The notes beneath the pieces were generated by a model. That model was not told where the DNA came from. It worked only from the letters and a program-made list of their open reading frames with translations, and searched no databases. From Haloechinothrix sp033042135 (GTDB lineage Bacteria; Actinomycetota; Actinomycetes; Mycobacteriales; Pseudonocardiaceae), in contig NZ_WBXM01000003.1 of NCBI RefSeq assembly GCF_033042135.1, positions 372,001 through 436,000 of the forward strand: a stretch of DNA of 64,000 bases, written 5' to 3'. A program made the translations under genes and the position numbers. Of the stretch, positions 51,867 to 61,109 are shown one piece after another. Position 1 is the stretch's first letter, and each line of letters begins with the position of its first letter.

Positions 51867-51930
51867 AGCGAGCATCCTGCGGTATGGGCGCGGCCGGTGG
51901 CAATAGCGCCGGTTGCCCTCGGCAGCCACG

Positions 51931-53238
51931 TCAATCCTCCTCGGTCGGGTCGGTGACTGATCCGACGAACAGCGGCGCCCCGGTCGGCTCGTGGGTCAGC
52001 GCGAAGGAGAACGGCCGGTCGGCCCGCACGCTCACCTCGGACGGCGGCGGGGCGGATACGGCCCCGGCGATGCCGGTGACCGCGGCGGCTTCGGTGCCGT
52101 TCTCGTCCACCGTGATGGTGGCGCGGTGGATTGCGTCGCTCACCTCGACAGCCTCGCCGATGCCGTCCAGGCCAGCCAGGTCGGTGACCCCGAGCTCCGC
52201 GAGTAGCGGGAGCACCTCGACGTCGGAGGCGAAATCCCATCGCGGCATCGCCAGCTCGACCATGGTGGTCCCGGCCTCGGCGAGCTCGCTGAGCAGCTCC
52301 CCGGTGATCGGCGGGGCCGTCACGGCGCGGTCCGTGGGCACCACCACCCACATCACCAGCTCGCGTCCCACGTACGGCAACCGCGCGGCATGCCAGCCGT
52401 CGCCGGTCGCATACCCCAGTTCCGCGGCCTCACGGTGCATCATGGGAACCTCCGTGGTGTCCCCGTCCGGCAGCTGGAACGGCTCGTGCTCGGTGCGGTG
52501 CTCCTCGAACGGCGCTTGCCAGTCGGCCTTCAGGTAGATCGCGTTGGCGAGCACGGTGACGGTCTCGGGGTCGAGTTCCTCGAAGAGCTGCTCGATGCGC
52601 TCCTCGGTGTGCTCGGACACCCAGCGGTTGATGATGTCCACGGCCTCGCCCGAGGGGAAATCGACGGCCCGGGCGCCCGCCCCGTAGTGCTGGGCCAGCG
52701 CGCGCAGGAACGGTTCGCCGACCTCGAAGCCCTGCTGCACGAACAGGCCGTTGGCGATGCTGACGATCGGGTCCTCCGGCGGTTCGTCGGGGTCCCGTGT
52801 CGCCCCAACCTGCTCCCGTGGTGGTGGTTCGCCGGTGTTCAGGATCTCGGCGCTGAGCGCGTTGTAGGCCTCGTGCACGCCCTCTGGGAACCCGAAGACG
52901 TCGTCGAGCTGCGCGGCCGTGTCGCCGGTCGCTCCTGCCCGCAGCATGGCGAACGCGTAACCGAGGCTGATCGGTGAGTACACCGTGTTCGGTTGCGCCT
53001 CGGTGTCCTGCCGCGACGCCAGTGCCTCGGTGTAGTCGCCGGTGAACGAACGCAGCCCGGCGACCGCTGCTTCCACCGGTGCGTCCTCGGCCGGGCTGAG
53101 GCGGTCGGCATCGGAGACGAGCTGTCCACCCCCACCTGTCGGGTTGGTGTCGTCGTCCGGGCCGCCGGTCGCGCAGGCTCCGGTCGCCATGATCAACATC
53201 AGGGTCAGCAGCATGCTCAGCGTCCGCGGGGTCGTCAT
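51931..53238 (-). CDS. Lipoprotein serpin (serine protease inhibitor)
   Basis: 435 residues, ATG 5 nt after GGAGG. Signal peptide with lipobox ATGAC (C22) predicts a cell-surface lipoprotein. The serpin fold is recognisable: SPISLGYAFAMLRAGATGDTAAQL, VLANAIYLKADWQAPFEEHRT, and the hinge of the reactive loop DENGTEAAAVTGIAG followed by RPFSFAL. The alanine-rich hinge indicates an inhibitory serpin. The cleaved bond lies in AVSAPPPSEV, with small residues, so an elastase- or subtilisin-like target is possible. Serpins are uncommon in bacteria. It follows the lipase gene on the same strand by 119 bp. Confidence 0.9.
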   Translation of the reverse strand: MTTPRTLSMLLTLMLIMATGACATGGPDDDTNPTGGGGQLVSDADRLSPAEDAPVEAAVAGLRSFTGDYTEALASRQDTEAQPNTVYSPISLGYAFAMLRAGATGDTAAQLDDVFGFPEGVHEAYNALSAEILNTGEPPPREQVGATRDPDEPPEDPIVSIANGLFVQQGFEVGEPFLRALAQHYGAGARAVDFPSGEAVDIINRWVSEHTEERIEQLFEELDPETVTVLANAIYLKADWQAPFEEHRTEHEPFQLPDGDTTEVPMMHREAAELGYATGDGWHAARLPYVGRELVMWVVVPTDRAVTAPPITGELLSELAEAGTTMVELAMPRWDFASDVEVLPLLAELGVTDLAGLDGIGEAVEVSDAIHRATITVDENGTEAAAVTGIAGAVSAPPPSEVSVRADRPFSFALTHEPTGAPLFVGSVTDPTEED

Positions 53239-53357
53239 CGTCACCTCCGGCTCACAGGTTCTTGTCCTGCCACGCGCCGCACCACCGCCGGGTTGCCCCG
53301 GCGGTGGTGCGGCGGCGTGTCGGTGGCCGTGGCGGGCGTGTGTCGACCCGTGGGATC

Positions 53358-54098
53358 TCAACGCACGAACTCGCGCACCTCCTCGGACACCGAGTCATCG
53401 GTGAGGAAGCTCAGATGTCCCGTGCACCAGGCGCGATGGTTCTCCGCCCCGTCGAGCACCGTGCTCCGTGCGGGCACGATGATGCCGTCGCACCGCGACC
53501 ACCAGGTGCCGTAGTCGGCAGAGCCCGGCGTGGGGTCACCCGCGTTGAGCTCGGACAGGAAGTCGGATCCGGGCTGCATGTCCCGGCACGACTGGTGCGC
53601 CAGCGAACACCACGACGCGACGTAGGTGCCGTTGTTCGGGCCAGCCAGCGAGACCCAGGTCGATACGGTCTCGTCACCGTCGAGGAACTTCATGTACCAG
53701 CGCGTGCTCAACCCGCCCATGGAATGGGTGACCACGTCCACCTGGTCGGCGCCGGTACGGTCCAGGTGCTCGTCGACGACCTCGGCGAACTCGTGCGCTG
53801 TGGTCTCGTTCGACTGTGTCGTGTCGTAGTCCCAGGCGTAGAGGTACTCGTCCGGGTAGCCGTCGCCGCGGAAGTCGGCCATCATGCTCGACCAGTTCCA
53901 GCTCGATCCCTGGTAACCGTGCACGAAGATGACAGGGTTGCGGTGCTGGTCCTGCACTTCCACCTCCGTGCCCTCGGTTCCCGCCGCCGCGGCGGCGGGA
54001 ACCGAGGGCACCAGCACCAGTGCCAGGCACAGTGCCGCGGCCCTGAGGCTGAAACCTCGATGTTTGCTACGGAACGTGCTGCGATCGGGACGGCGCAT
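53358..54098 (-). CDS. Secreted triacylglycerol lipase / esterase
   Basis: 246 residues, ATG after GAGGAG. Signal peptide (LCLALVLVPSVPAAAAA). PVIFVHGYQGSSWNW forms the oxyanion region; the nucleophile elbow is THSMGGL, with threonine in place of the usual first glycine; histidine in GHLSFLTDD near the C-terminus. Resembles Streptomyces and Bacillus extracellular lipases. Four cysteines may form disulphides. It is divergent from a PucR-type regulator. Confidence 0.88.
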   Translation of the reverse strand: MRRPDRSTFRSKHRGFSLRAAALCLALVLVPSVPAAAAAGTEGTEVEVQDQHRNPVIFVHGYQGSSWNWSSMMADFRGDGYPDEYLYAWDYDTTQSNETTAHEFAEVVDEHLDRTGADQVDVVTHSMGGLSTRWYMKFLDGDETVSTWVSLAGPNNGTYVASWCSLAHQSCRDMQPGSDFLSELNAGDPTPGSADYGTWWSRCDGIIVPARSTVLDGAENHRAWCTGHLSFLTDDSVSEEVREFVR

Positions 54099-54264
54099 GA
54101 CATCTCCTCTGCGCGAACTCGGTTGCCACGTGCCTCCGTCGAGCGGCGGCACGCGGCGTGACTGACTGTGCGCACAAGGATCAGGCCATGAGGGCACCGG
54201 CGTCTCTCCGTCATCTCCCCAAAGTTGCTGCGCGGGCGGCTGTGAAGCGTCACAATGCAAGGTC

Positions 54265-55479
54265 ATGGATCCTGAAGCCGGCCTGCGTACCGTGCTCGCG
54301 AGGGTGCGGGAAGAGGTGGGTGAGCTCAGTGGTGACGTCGTGGCCTGCATCGTGCGGGAGGTCCCTCGGCTCCGCTCGCTTCCGGAGGGTGTACTGCATG
54401 ACGAGGTGAGGCGCTCGGTCGCGGACAGCGTGTCCATGGTCCTTGGGTCCCTCGTGGACGGTCGCGAGGTGGACTCCGATCTCCTTGCCGAACCGATGCG
54501 AACGATGATGGCCAGGGTATCGGTCCGACCATCCTTTGCAGACATACTTGACGGTTACCTTATTGGGGCAAGGGAAACCTGGCGCAGGATCGTCTCGTAC
54601 TGTGGCAGCGAGCATGCGCCTTGGCTGGTGGCGCTCGTGGATCCGCTCGCTCGCCAGAACCGGCGACTGTTCGTGGCTGTGGCGCAGGCCTATCTCGACG
54701 AGCAACACAGGGCACACGGGGAAGCCGGCGAGGCGCGTCGCGAGCTGACCGCGGCCCTGCTCGCCGGGGAGCCGGTGACGGATCTGGAGCAGCGCGCCGG
54801 TGTCACCGCTGCCGATTCGTACGCAATCCTGAGCTGGCGCGCGGAGGGTGCGAGCGGGACCGTCGGCGACGCGGCCGCCCAGCTGCTCCGGCGCAGGCGA
54901 GTGCGGGCCGCGCTCGAAGAGCGGTTCCGTGCCACCGTGCTCAGCGTGCTCGGCGAACGGGACGGTACGGCGTTGATCCCGGCGATGGGTGATGAGGGGG
55001 CGGAGCGCACCTCGGCGATGCGAGCTTTCGTCACCGAGGTCAGCGAGATCACCGGCACAACGGTCACCGCGGCGGCCAGCCTCGCGGGCACGCGCCAGGC
55101 CGTGCCTTCGGCAGTGGACGAGGCAAGAGAAGTGCTGGACGTGGTGGGGCGGCTCGGGCGGGAACCGGGCGTCTACAAGCTGGACGACGTCCTGCTCGAG
55201 GTGCAGGTGGCTCGTCCCGGTGTTGCCCGTGACCGGCTCGCTCGGAGGTTGGATCCGCTGTGCGAGCGACCCGAACTGCTCGGCACGCTCCGCACGTTGT
55301 TCGACGCCAAGCTCAACCGCAGGCGTGCTGCGCGCGCCCTCCACGTGCACCCGAACACGTTGGACTATCGGCTGCAACGCGTGGCGGAGTTCGTGGGGCT
55401 CGACCCGGGCGATCCCGACGAGCTGCGGGTGCTCGCGACCGCCCTGATCGCCTATGACCTGGAACGCGGTGAGTGTTGA
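54265..55479 (+). CDS. PucR/CdaR-type transcriptional regulator
   Basis: 404 residues. An N-terminal helical RsbT-like sensor region (about 1-150), a GGDEF-like middle part, and a C-terminal HTH (FDAKLNRRRAARALHVHPNTLDYRLQRVAEFVGLD, about 348-382) typical of the PucR family. Divergent from the lipase gene with 166 bp between them, so control of the lipase and serpin genes is plausible but not shown. Confidence 0.85.
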   Translation: MDPEAGLRTVLARVREEVGELSGDVVACIVREVPRLRSLPEGVLHDEVRRSVADSVSMVLGSLVDGREVDSDLLAEPMRTMMARVSVRPSFADILDGYLIGARETWRRIVSYCGSEHAPWLVALVDPLARQNRRLFVAVAQAYLDEQHRAHGEAGEARRELTAALLAGEPVTDLEQRAGVTAADSYAILSWRAEGASGTVGDAAAQLLRRRRVRAALEERFRATVLSVLGERDGTALIPAMGDEGAERTSAMRAFVTEVSEITGTTVTAAASLAGTRQAVPSAVDEAREVLDVVGRLGREPGVYKLDDVLLEVQVARPGVARDRLARRLDPLCERPELLGTLRTLFDAKLNRRRAARALHVHPNTLDYRLQRVAEFVGLDPGDPDELRVLATALIAYDLERGEC

Positions 55480-55514
55480 TCACCGCTCGCGGTTGCCGGT
55501 GTGAGACCAGGTGC

Positions 55515-56192
55515 TTACCAGCCCCGCTCGCGCCACTCGCCGAGCTTGCCGCGCTCGGCGCCGAGGGTGGAGTCGTCGCCGTGGCCGGGATAGAACCATG
55601 TGTCGTCGGGAAGCTGCGCGAACACCCGCTCCTCGACGTCGTTGATCAGCGAGGTGAAGTCCTCGGCCGAGGTGGTCTTGCCGACGCCGCCAGGGAAGAG
55701 GCTGTCGCCGGTGAACAGGTGGGGATGCCCGGCGGGGTCCCGGTAGAGCAGCGCGATCGACCCCGGGGTGTGCCCGCGCAGGTGGATCACCTCGAGCCGG
55801 CACTCGCCGACGGAGATGGTGTCGCCGTGCTCCAGCAGGACGTCGGGGGGCACCGGGAGCTCGGGCGCGTCGAGCGGGTGGGCGGCCGTCTCACAGCCGT
55901 AGGCACCCGCGATCGCGCCGAGAGCCTGCCAGTGATCACCGTGCCGGTGGGTGGTGACGATCGTGCGGAGGTTCGCTCGCGCGCCGTCATAGCCGATCAG
56001 ATCGGAGATGCGATCGGGGTCGTTGGCAGCGTCGATCAGCAGCGCCTCACCGGTACTCTTGCAGGTCAGTAGGTAGGTGTTGTTGTCCATCGGACCGACG
56101 GAGAGCTTGCAGACGGTCAGCGCATCCAGGGTCCTGCGCGCGGCGTCTCCGCCGGGCTCGGTGTGTCCGGTGTACTCGTCGGTGATCCTCAC
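55515..56192 (-). CDS. Metallo-beta-lactamase-fold hydrolase (glyoxalase II-like)
   Basis: 225 residues. Metal motif TTHRHGDHW, later ligands LRGHTPGS, GDSLF and YPGHG. Similar to small cytosolic thioester hydrolases; mycobacteria carry one (Rv1637c) next to uvrA. TAGGCT stands exactly 7 nt before GTG 56192, a leaderless promoter pattern, and there is no ribosome site. Confidence 0.9.
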   Translation of the reverse strand: MRITDEYTGHTEPGGDAARRTLDALTVCKLSVGPMDNNTYLLTCKSTGEALLIDAANDPDRISDLIGYDGARANLRTIVTTHRHGDHWQALGAIAGAYGCETAAHPLDAPELPVPPDVLLEHGDTISVGECRLEVIHLRGHTPGSIALLYRDPAGHPHLFTGDSLFPGGVGKTTSAEDFTSLINDVEERVFAQLPDDTWFYPGHGDDSTLGAERGKLGEWRERGW

Positions 56193-56296
56193 AACAGTCA
56201 GCCTAGTCCCCCCGGAACGGGACGTGGCGGGAGGTGGGAACGCCGTGGGGACGTCGCGGTGTCGGGGTGGGCTCCTAACATGGAGGAGGCCGCTTC

Positions 56297-59206
56297 GTGT
56301 CGATGGATCCGGCCGGCAATCAGCGAGTGAAGGGACCTGGAGTGTCCGACCATCTTGTGGTTCGTGGTGCCCGCGAACACAACCTCGACAGCGTCGATGT
56401 CGACCTGCCAAGGGACAGCCTGATCGTGTTCACCGGGCTGTCCGGCTCCGGTAAGTCGAGCCTGGCGTTCGACACCGTCTTCGCCGAGGGGCAGCGCCGC
56501 TACGTCGAGTCGTTGTCGGCCTACGCCAGGCAGTTTCTCGGCCAGATGGACAAGCCGGATGTCGACTTCATCGAGGGCCTGTCGCCCGCGGTGTCGATCG
56601 ATCAGAAGTCCACCTCGCGCAACCCCCGGTCGACCGTCGGCACCATCACCGAGATCTACGACTACCTGCGGCTGCTGTTCGCCAGGGCGGGCGAGCCGCA
56701 CTGCCCGCAGTGCGGTGAGCCGATCAGCAAGCAGACCCCGCAGCAGATCGTCGATCAGGTCCTCGACATGGAGCAAGGTACTCGCTTCCAGGTGCTCGCT
56801 CCGGTGGTACGCGGCCGCAAGGGCGAGTACGTCGATCTGTTCGCAAACCTCCAGCAGCAAGGCTTCTCGCGGGTGCACGTCGATGGTGCGGTGCACCCGC
56901 TGACCAACCCGCCGAAGCTGAAGAAGCAGGAGAAGCACGATATCGGCGTGGTGATCGACCGCCTTGTCGTGAAGGCGAGTGCCAAGCAGCGGCTGACCGA
57001 CTCGATCGAAACGGCGCTGGGATTGGCAGGCGGGCTCGTCGAGCTGGAGTTCGTGGACCTGCCGGAGCACGACCCGCATCGGGTCCGGGGCTTCTCCGAG
57101 CACCTGGCCTGCCCCAACGGTCATCCGCTTGCGGTCGAGGACCTGGAACCGCGTTCGTTCTCGTTCAACTCGCCGTACGGCGCCTGCCCCGATTGCACCG
57201 GGATCGGCACCCGTAAAGAAGTCGATCCCGAGCTGGTGGTGCCCGACGATCAGCTCTCCGTGGCCGAGGGGGCGATCGCGCCGTGGGCGAGCGGGCACAG
57301 CGCCGAGTACTTCCAGCGGCTGCTGACCTCGCTGGCCGAGACGATGGGTTTCCGCACCGACACCCCGTGGCGCTCGCTGCCAGGCAAGGTGCAGAAGGCG
57401 ATCTTGCACGGCGTGGACGAGCAGGTGCACGTCAGTTACCGCAATCGGTACGGGCGCAGGCGCTCGTACTACGCCACCTTCGAGGGAGTCATCTCGTTCC
57501 TCGAACGCCGCCGCGAGCAGACAGAGTCCGATTTCATGCGGGAGCGTTACGAGGGCTACATGCGCGAGGTGCCCTGCCCCGCTTGCCAAGGGGCCAGACT
57601 CAAGCCGGAGATCCTGGCGGTCACCCTGCGCAACAGTAGCCAGGGAGCCCGCTCCATTGCCGAGGTGTGCGCGCTGTCGGTGTCGGAGGCCGCCGAGTTC
57701 CTCGACGATCTGGTGCTCGACGAGCGGCAGGCGATGATCGCCGCCGCGGTGTTGAAGGAGATCCGCGCCCGGCTGCGGTTCCTGCTGGATGTGGGGCTGG
57801 ATTACCTGTCGCTGGACCGGCCGGCAGGCACACTCTCCGGTGGCGAGGCGCAGCGGATCCGGTTGGCGACCCAGATCGGTTCCGGACTCGTCGGCGTGCT
57901 GTACGTGCTCGACGAGCCGTCCATCGGGTTGCACCAGCGCGACAACCACCGGCTCATCGGGACGCTGACCCGATTGCGCAGCCTCGGTAACACGCTGATC
58001 GTCGTCGAGCACGACGAGGACACCATCCGGTCGAGTGACTGGGTGGTCGATATCGGGCCAGGCGCGGGTGAGCACGGTGGCAAGATCGTCCATAGTGGAC
58101 CTTACGAGGATCTGCTGACCAACATGGACTCGCTGACCGGCGACTACCTCGCGGGCCGCAAGGAGATCCCGCTTCCGGCTTCCCGGCGGCCGCGGGATCG
58201 CAAGCGGCAGGTCACGGTCGTCGGCGCCAGGGAGAATAACCTGCGTTCCCTCGACGTATCGTTCCCGCTGGGCTGCCTGATCACGGTGACCGGTGTGTCG
58301 GGCTCCGGGAAGTCGACGCTGGTCAACGACATCCTGGCGCGGGTGTTGCAGAACAAGCTGAACGGTGCACGGCAGGTGCCAGGCAGGCACACCCGGGTGC
58401 GTGGGCTGACCCATGTCGACAAGATGGTGCAGGTCGACCAGTCGCCGATCGGGCGGACACCGCGCTCCAACCCGGCCACCTACACCGGGGTATGGGATCA
58501 CGTCAGGAAGCTGTTCGCCGCTACGACCGAGGCCAAGGTTCGTGGCTACCAGCCGGGCCGGTTCTCGTTCAACGTCAAGGGCGGGCGCTGTGAGGCGTGC
58601 GCGGGCGACGGCACGATCAAGATCGAGATGAACTTCCTGCCGGACGTGTACGTGCCCTGCGAGGTCTGCAAGGGTGCTCGGTACAACCGCGAGACACTAG
58701 AGGTGCACTACAAGGGCAAGACCGTGGCCGAGGTGCTGGACATGCCGATCGAGGAGGCCGCGGAGTTCTTCGAGCCCATCAAGGCGGTACACCGGCACCT
58801 GAAGACGCTGGTCGACGTGGGGCTGGGCTACGTCCGGCTCGGCCAGCCGGCCCCCACGCTGTCCGGTGGCGAGGCGCAACGGGTCAAGCTGGCCGCCGAG
58901 CTGCAGAAACGGTCCACCGGTAAAACCATGTACGTGCTCGACGAGCCCACGACGGGGTTGCACTTCGAGGACATCCGCAAGCTGCTCGGCGTGATCAACG
59001 GACTGGTGGACAAGGGCAACACGGTGATCGTGATCGAGCACAACATGGATGTCATCAAGACGTCCGACTGGATCATCGACATGGGCCCCGAGGGCGGCTC
59101 GGGAGGCGGAACCGTCGTCGCGGAGGGCACGCCGGAGGAGGTCGCGGCGATCGACGCCAGCTACACCGGCCGGTTCCTGCGCCCGATCCTCGAGCACCGC
59201 GACTGA
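56297..59206 (+). CDS. uvrA: Excinuclease ABC subunit A
   Basis: 969 residues. Two ABC domains: GLSGSGKSSLAFDT with TLSGGEAQRIRLATQ, and GVSGSGKSTLVND with TLSGGEAQRVKLAAE; zinc modules CPQCGEP, CPACQG, CEACAGDG...CEVCKG. Recognises bulky DNA lesions and loads UvrB. GTG 56297 is chosen because GGAGGAGG lies 7 nt before it; GTG 56342 has a purine run without spacing. A TAACAT at 56275 may be the -10 box. Confidence 0.97.
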   Translation: MSMDPAGNQRVKGPGVSDHLVVRGAREHNLDSVDVDLPRDSLIVFTGLSGSGKSSLAFDTVFAEGQRRYVESLSAYARQFLGQMDKPDVDFIEGLSPAVSIDQKSTSRNPRSTVGTITEIYDYLRLLFARAGEPHCPQCGEPISKQTPQQIVDQVLDMEQGTRFQVLAPVVRGRKGEYVDLFANLQQQGFSRVHVDGAVHPLTNPPKLKKQEKHDIGVVIDRLVVKASAKQRLTDSIETALGLAGGLVELEFVDLPEHDPHRVRGFSEHLACPNGHPLAVEDLEPRSFSFNSPYGACPDCTGIGTRKEVDPELVVPDDQLSVAEGAIAPWASGHSAEYFQRLLTSLAETMGFRTDTPWRSLPGKVQKAILHGVDEQVHVSYRNRYGRRRSYYATFEGVISFLERRREQTESDFMRERYEGYMREVPCPACQGARLKPEILAVTLRNSSQGARSIAEVCALSVSEAAEFLDDLVLDERQAMIAAAVLKEIRARLRFLLDVGLDYLSLDRPAGTLSGGEAQRIRLATQIGSGLVGVLYVLDEPSIGLHQRDNHRLIGTLTRLRSLGNTLIVVEHDEDTIRSSDWVVDIGPGAGEHGGKIVHSGPYEDLLTNMDSLTGDYLAGRKEIPLPASRRPRDRKRQVTVVGARENNLRSLDVSFPLGCLITVTGVSGSGKSTLVNDILARVLQNKLNGARQVPGRHTRVRGLTHVDKMVQVDQSPIGRTPRSNPATYTGVWDHVRKLFAATTEAKVRGYQPGRFSFNVKGGRCEACAGDGTIKIEMNFLPDVYVPCEVCKGARYNRETLEVHYKGKTVAEVLDMPIEEAAEFFEPIKAVHRHLKTLVDVGLGYVRLGQPAPTLSGGEAQRVKLAAELQKRSTGKTMYVLDEPTTGLHFEDIRKLLGVINGLVDKGNTVIVIEHNMDVIKTSDWIIDMGPEGGSGGGTVVAEGTPEEVAAIDASYTGRFLRPILEHRD

Positions 59207-59249
59207 TCGCCGACATAGGCGCGCCGCGCGGGGCTCGTTATCCTGGCAC

Positions 59250-59708
59250 GTGTTTCGTCGCTACCGGTTCCGCAACACCTGGTCACTCGCTGCGCCCGCG
59301 CGGGAGGTGTTCGGTGCGCTGGCCGACCTCGCCTCCTACCCGCGATGGTGGCGCGACGTGCGCACCGTGCGGCAGCTCGACGAGGACACCGCGCAGGTCA
59401 CCTGCCGTTCGGTGCTGCCGTACTCGCTCGATCTGTGGTTGCGCCGCGCCGAGGAGGACAACCGCGCGGGGCGTCTGCGCGTCGATCTCACCGGGGACCT
59501 CGAGGGGTACTGCGGTTGCCTGGTGACCGGCAACGGCCACCGATCACAGGTGGTGGTCTACCAGGAGGTCGAGCTCCGCAAGCCGCAGCTGCGCCGCGTT
59601 GAGCCTTGGCTCGGGCCGCTGTACCGGGCCAATCACGCGGCCATGATGTGGCGGGGCAGGCGTGGGCTACTCCACTACCTCACCGCTCCTCGGAAGCCGG
59701 GCGCGTGA
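59250..59708 (+). CDS. SRPBCC / START-like small protein
   Basis: 152 residues. RFRNTWSLAAPAREVFGALADLASYPRWWRDV is the typical start of polyketide cyclase/dehydrase-like proteins, which hold lipid-like ligands in a cavity. TATCCT stands 5 nt before GTG 59250 and no ribosome site is present, so leaderless. The 3' end overlaps the convergent DUF1844 gene by 29 bp. Ligand unknown. Confidence 0.85.
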   Translation: MFRRYRFRNTWSLAAPAREVFGALADLASYPRWWRDVRTVRQLDEDTAQVTCRSVLPYSLDLWLRRAEEDNRAGRLRVDLTGDLEGYCGCLVTGNGHRSQVVVYQEVELRKPQLRRVEPWLGPLYRANHAAMMWRGRRGLLHYLTAPRKPGA

Positions 59709-60090
59709 CGACCGGGCCGGTGAGCTTCTCGCCGGGTCCCTGTCCGGGTGGATCGGGGATGGCCGATGCCTCGCGGAAGGCGCGCTGCATCGACTGGAGC
59801 CCATCGCGCAAGGGGCCCGCGTGCGCGCCGAGGTACTCCGCCGACGAGGTCACCAGACCGGCCAGCGCAGTGATCAGCCGCCTGGCCTCGTCGAGGTCAC
59901 GACGCGGGCTGTTATCCGGGTCGGGATCGGCGAGGCCGAGCCGTTCGGCCGAGGCGGAAAGCAGCATCAGCGCGGCGCGACTGATGACCTCGACGCTCGG
60001 TATGTCTGCCAGATCACGATCCGGCGGATTCTGCCATTCGGGGGAAGTCGGCGATTGTTTCCGGGACTGTTCGGGATCGCTGCCTACCAC
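59680..60090 (-). CDS. DUF1844 family protein
   Basis: 136 residues. The core DLADIPSVEVISRAALMLLSASAERLGL...DEARRLITALAGLV is the DUF1844 signature seen next to infC in many actinobacteria. GTG 60090 follows GGAAGGG at 8 nt; longer in-frame starts have no family support. Function unknown. Confidence 0.83.
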   Translation of the reverse strand: MVGSDPEQSRKQSPTSPEWQNPPDRDLADIPSVEVISRAALMLLSASAERLGLADPDPDNSPRRDLDEARRLITALAGLVTSSAEYLGAHAGPLRDGLQSMQRAFREASAIPDPPGQGPGEKLTGPVVTRPASEER

Positions 60091-60256
60091 ATCTGATACC
60101 CTTCCATGCGCGACCAACTCCCGAAGCATCGGGGGTGAGCAAGTGGAGCCCCGCTCCCACCCGAGTCGCCGATCGCGGCGGCCGGGTCCGGTCACACGAG
60201 TTCCTCGGGAACTCGTGAAGCCATCCGGGCGTTGGCCTGGATGGTGATCGGTTCAT

Positions 60257-60290
60257 GGGCCCCACCTGCCGCCGGGCGGTAGTGGGGCCT
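60257..60290 (+). promoter_or_regulatory. Leader hairpin upstream of infC
   Basis: GGCCCCAC / GTGGGGCC stem (9 bp with a G-T closing pair) enclosing a smaller CCGCC/GGCGG hairpin, followed by TTTAGTAGTT. It looks like an intrinsic terminator in the infC leader, about 80 nt before the start, so it may be an attenuator for the infC-rpmI-rplT operon. Confidence 0.5.
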
Positions 60291-60372
60291 TTAGTAGTTG
60301 GGGCCCTGGGAGAAGCATAGGCAGGCACACCCGTGCTGGCACAGCAGAGAATATTCGGACCAAGGAGGCCTC

Positions 60373-60927
60373 ATCAGCTCTGACGCGCGTATCAACGAGC
60401 GCATTCGCGTTCCCGAAGTCCGCCTTGTCGGACCCAACGGCGAGCAGGTCGGCATCGTCCGTATCGAGGACGCGCTTCGGCTCGCCGAGGAGGCGGACCT
60501 CGACCTCGTCGAGGTCGCTCCCCAGGCGCGGCCACCGGTGGCCAAGCTCATGGACTACGGCAAGTACAAGTACGAGAGTGCGCAGAAGGCCCGTGAGTCG
60601 CGCCGCAACCAGCAGATGACCGTGATCAAGGAGCAGAAGCTCCGGCCCAAGATCGACCCGCACGATTACGAGACGAAGAAGGGACATGTGTCCCGCTTCC
60701 TCAATCAGGGCAACAAGGTCAAGGTCACGATCATGTTCCGTGGTCGGGAGCAGTCACGGCCGGAGCTCGGCTTCCGGCTCCTGGAGCGGCTTGCCGACGA
60801 CGTGGCCGACATCGGGTTCGTGGAATCACAGCCGAAGCAGGACGGTCGCAACATGATCATGGTGCTTGCGCCGCACAAGAATGCCAAGGCCAAGAGCAAG
60901 GCCAACAAGAACGACGCCAAGTCGTAG
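60373..60927 (+). CDS. infC: Translation initiation factor IF-3
   Basis: 184 residues counted from an ATC codon. AAGGAGG (60362-60368) stands 4 nt before ATC 60373, and the family N-terminus (SSDARINERIRVPEVRLVGPNGEQVG) starts just there; no ATG, GTG or TTG fits. Rare AUU/AUC starts are known for infC, where IF-3 represses its own mRNA by rejecting them. Both domains are complete (LMDYGKYKYESAQ..., IMFRGREQSRPELGFRLLERL), with a basic C-terminal tail. Confidence 0.93.
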   Translation: MSSDARINERIRVPEVRLVGPNGEQVGIVRIEDALRLAEEADLDLVEVAPQARPPVAKLMDYGKYKYESAQKARESRRNQQMTVIKEQKLRPKIDPHDYETKKGHVSRFLNQGNKVKVTIMFRGREQSRPELGFRLLERLADDVADIGFVESQPKQDGRNMIMVLAPHKNAKAKSKANKNDAKS

Positions 60928-61109
60928 GCCGAGAGGCAGCTGACGAGCGGTCAGCGGGCGGTGGGCACATGCTGCCGCCGGTACGGGTGCGAGCATGGCA
61001 TGCTCGCGACAACCACAGCTGGCACCGCCTGGTGCGCGTGCTGGACCCGCGCGTGTTCGTAGCGGCTAGCCGCGCGCGAGCGGTGCCGGATGAGGGAAAT
61101 GAGGAAGAG

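Noticed and set aside
56198..58501. 767-residue open frame antisense to uvrA and its promoter region
   Set aside because: Shadow of uvrA; no ribosome site or domain, and it crosses the uvrA start region.
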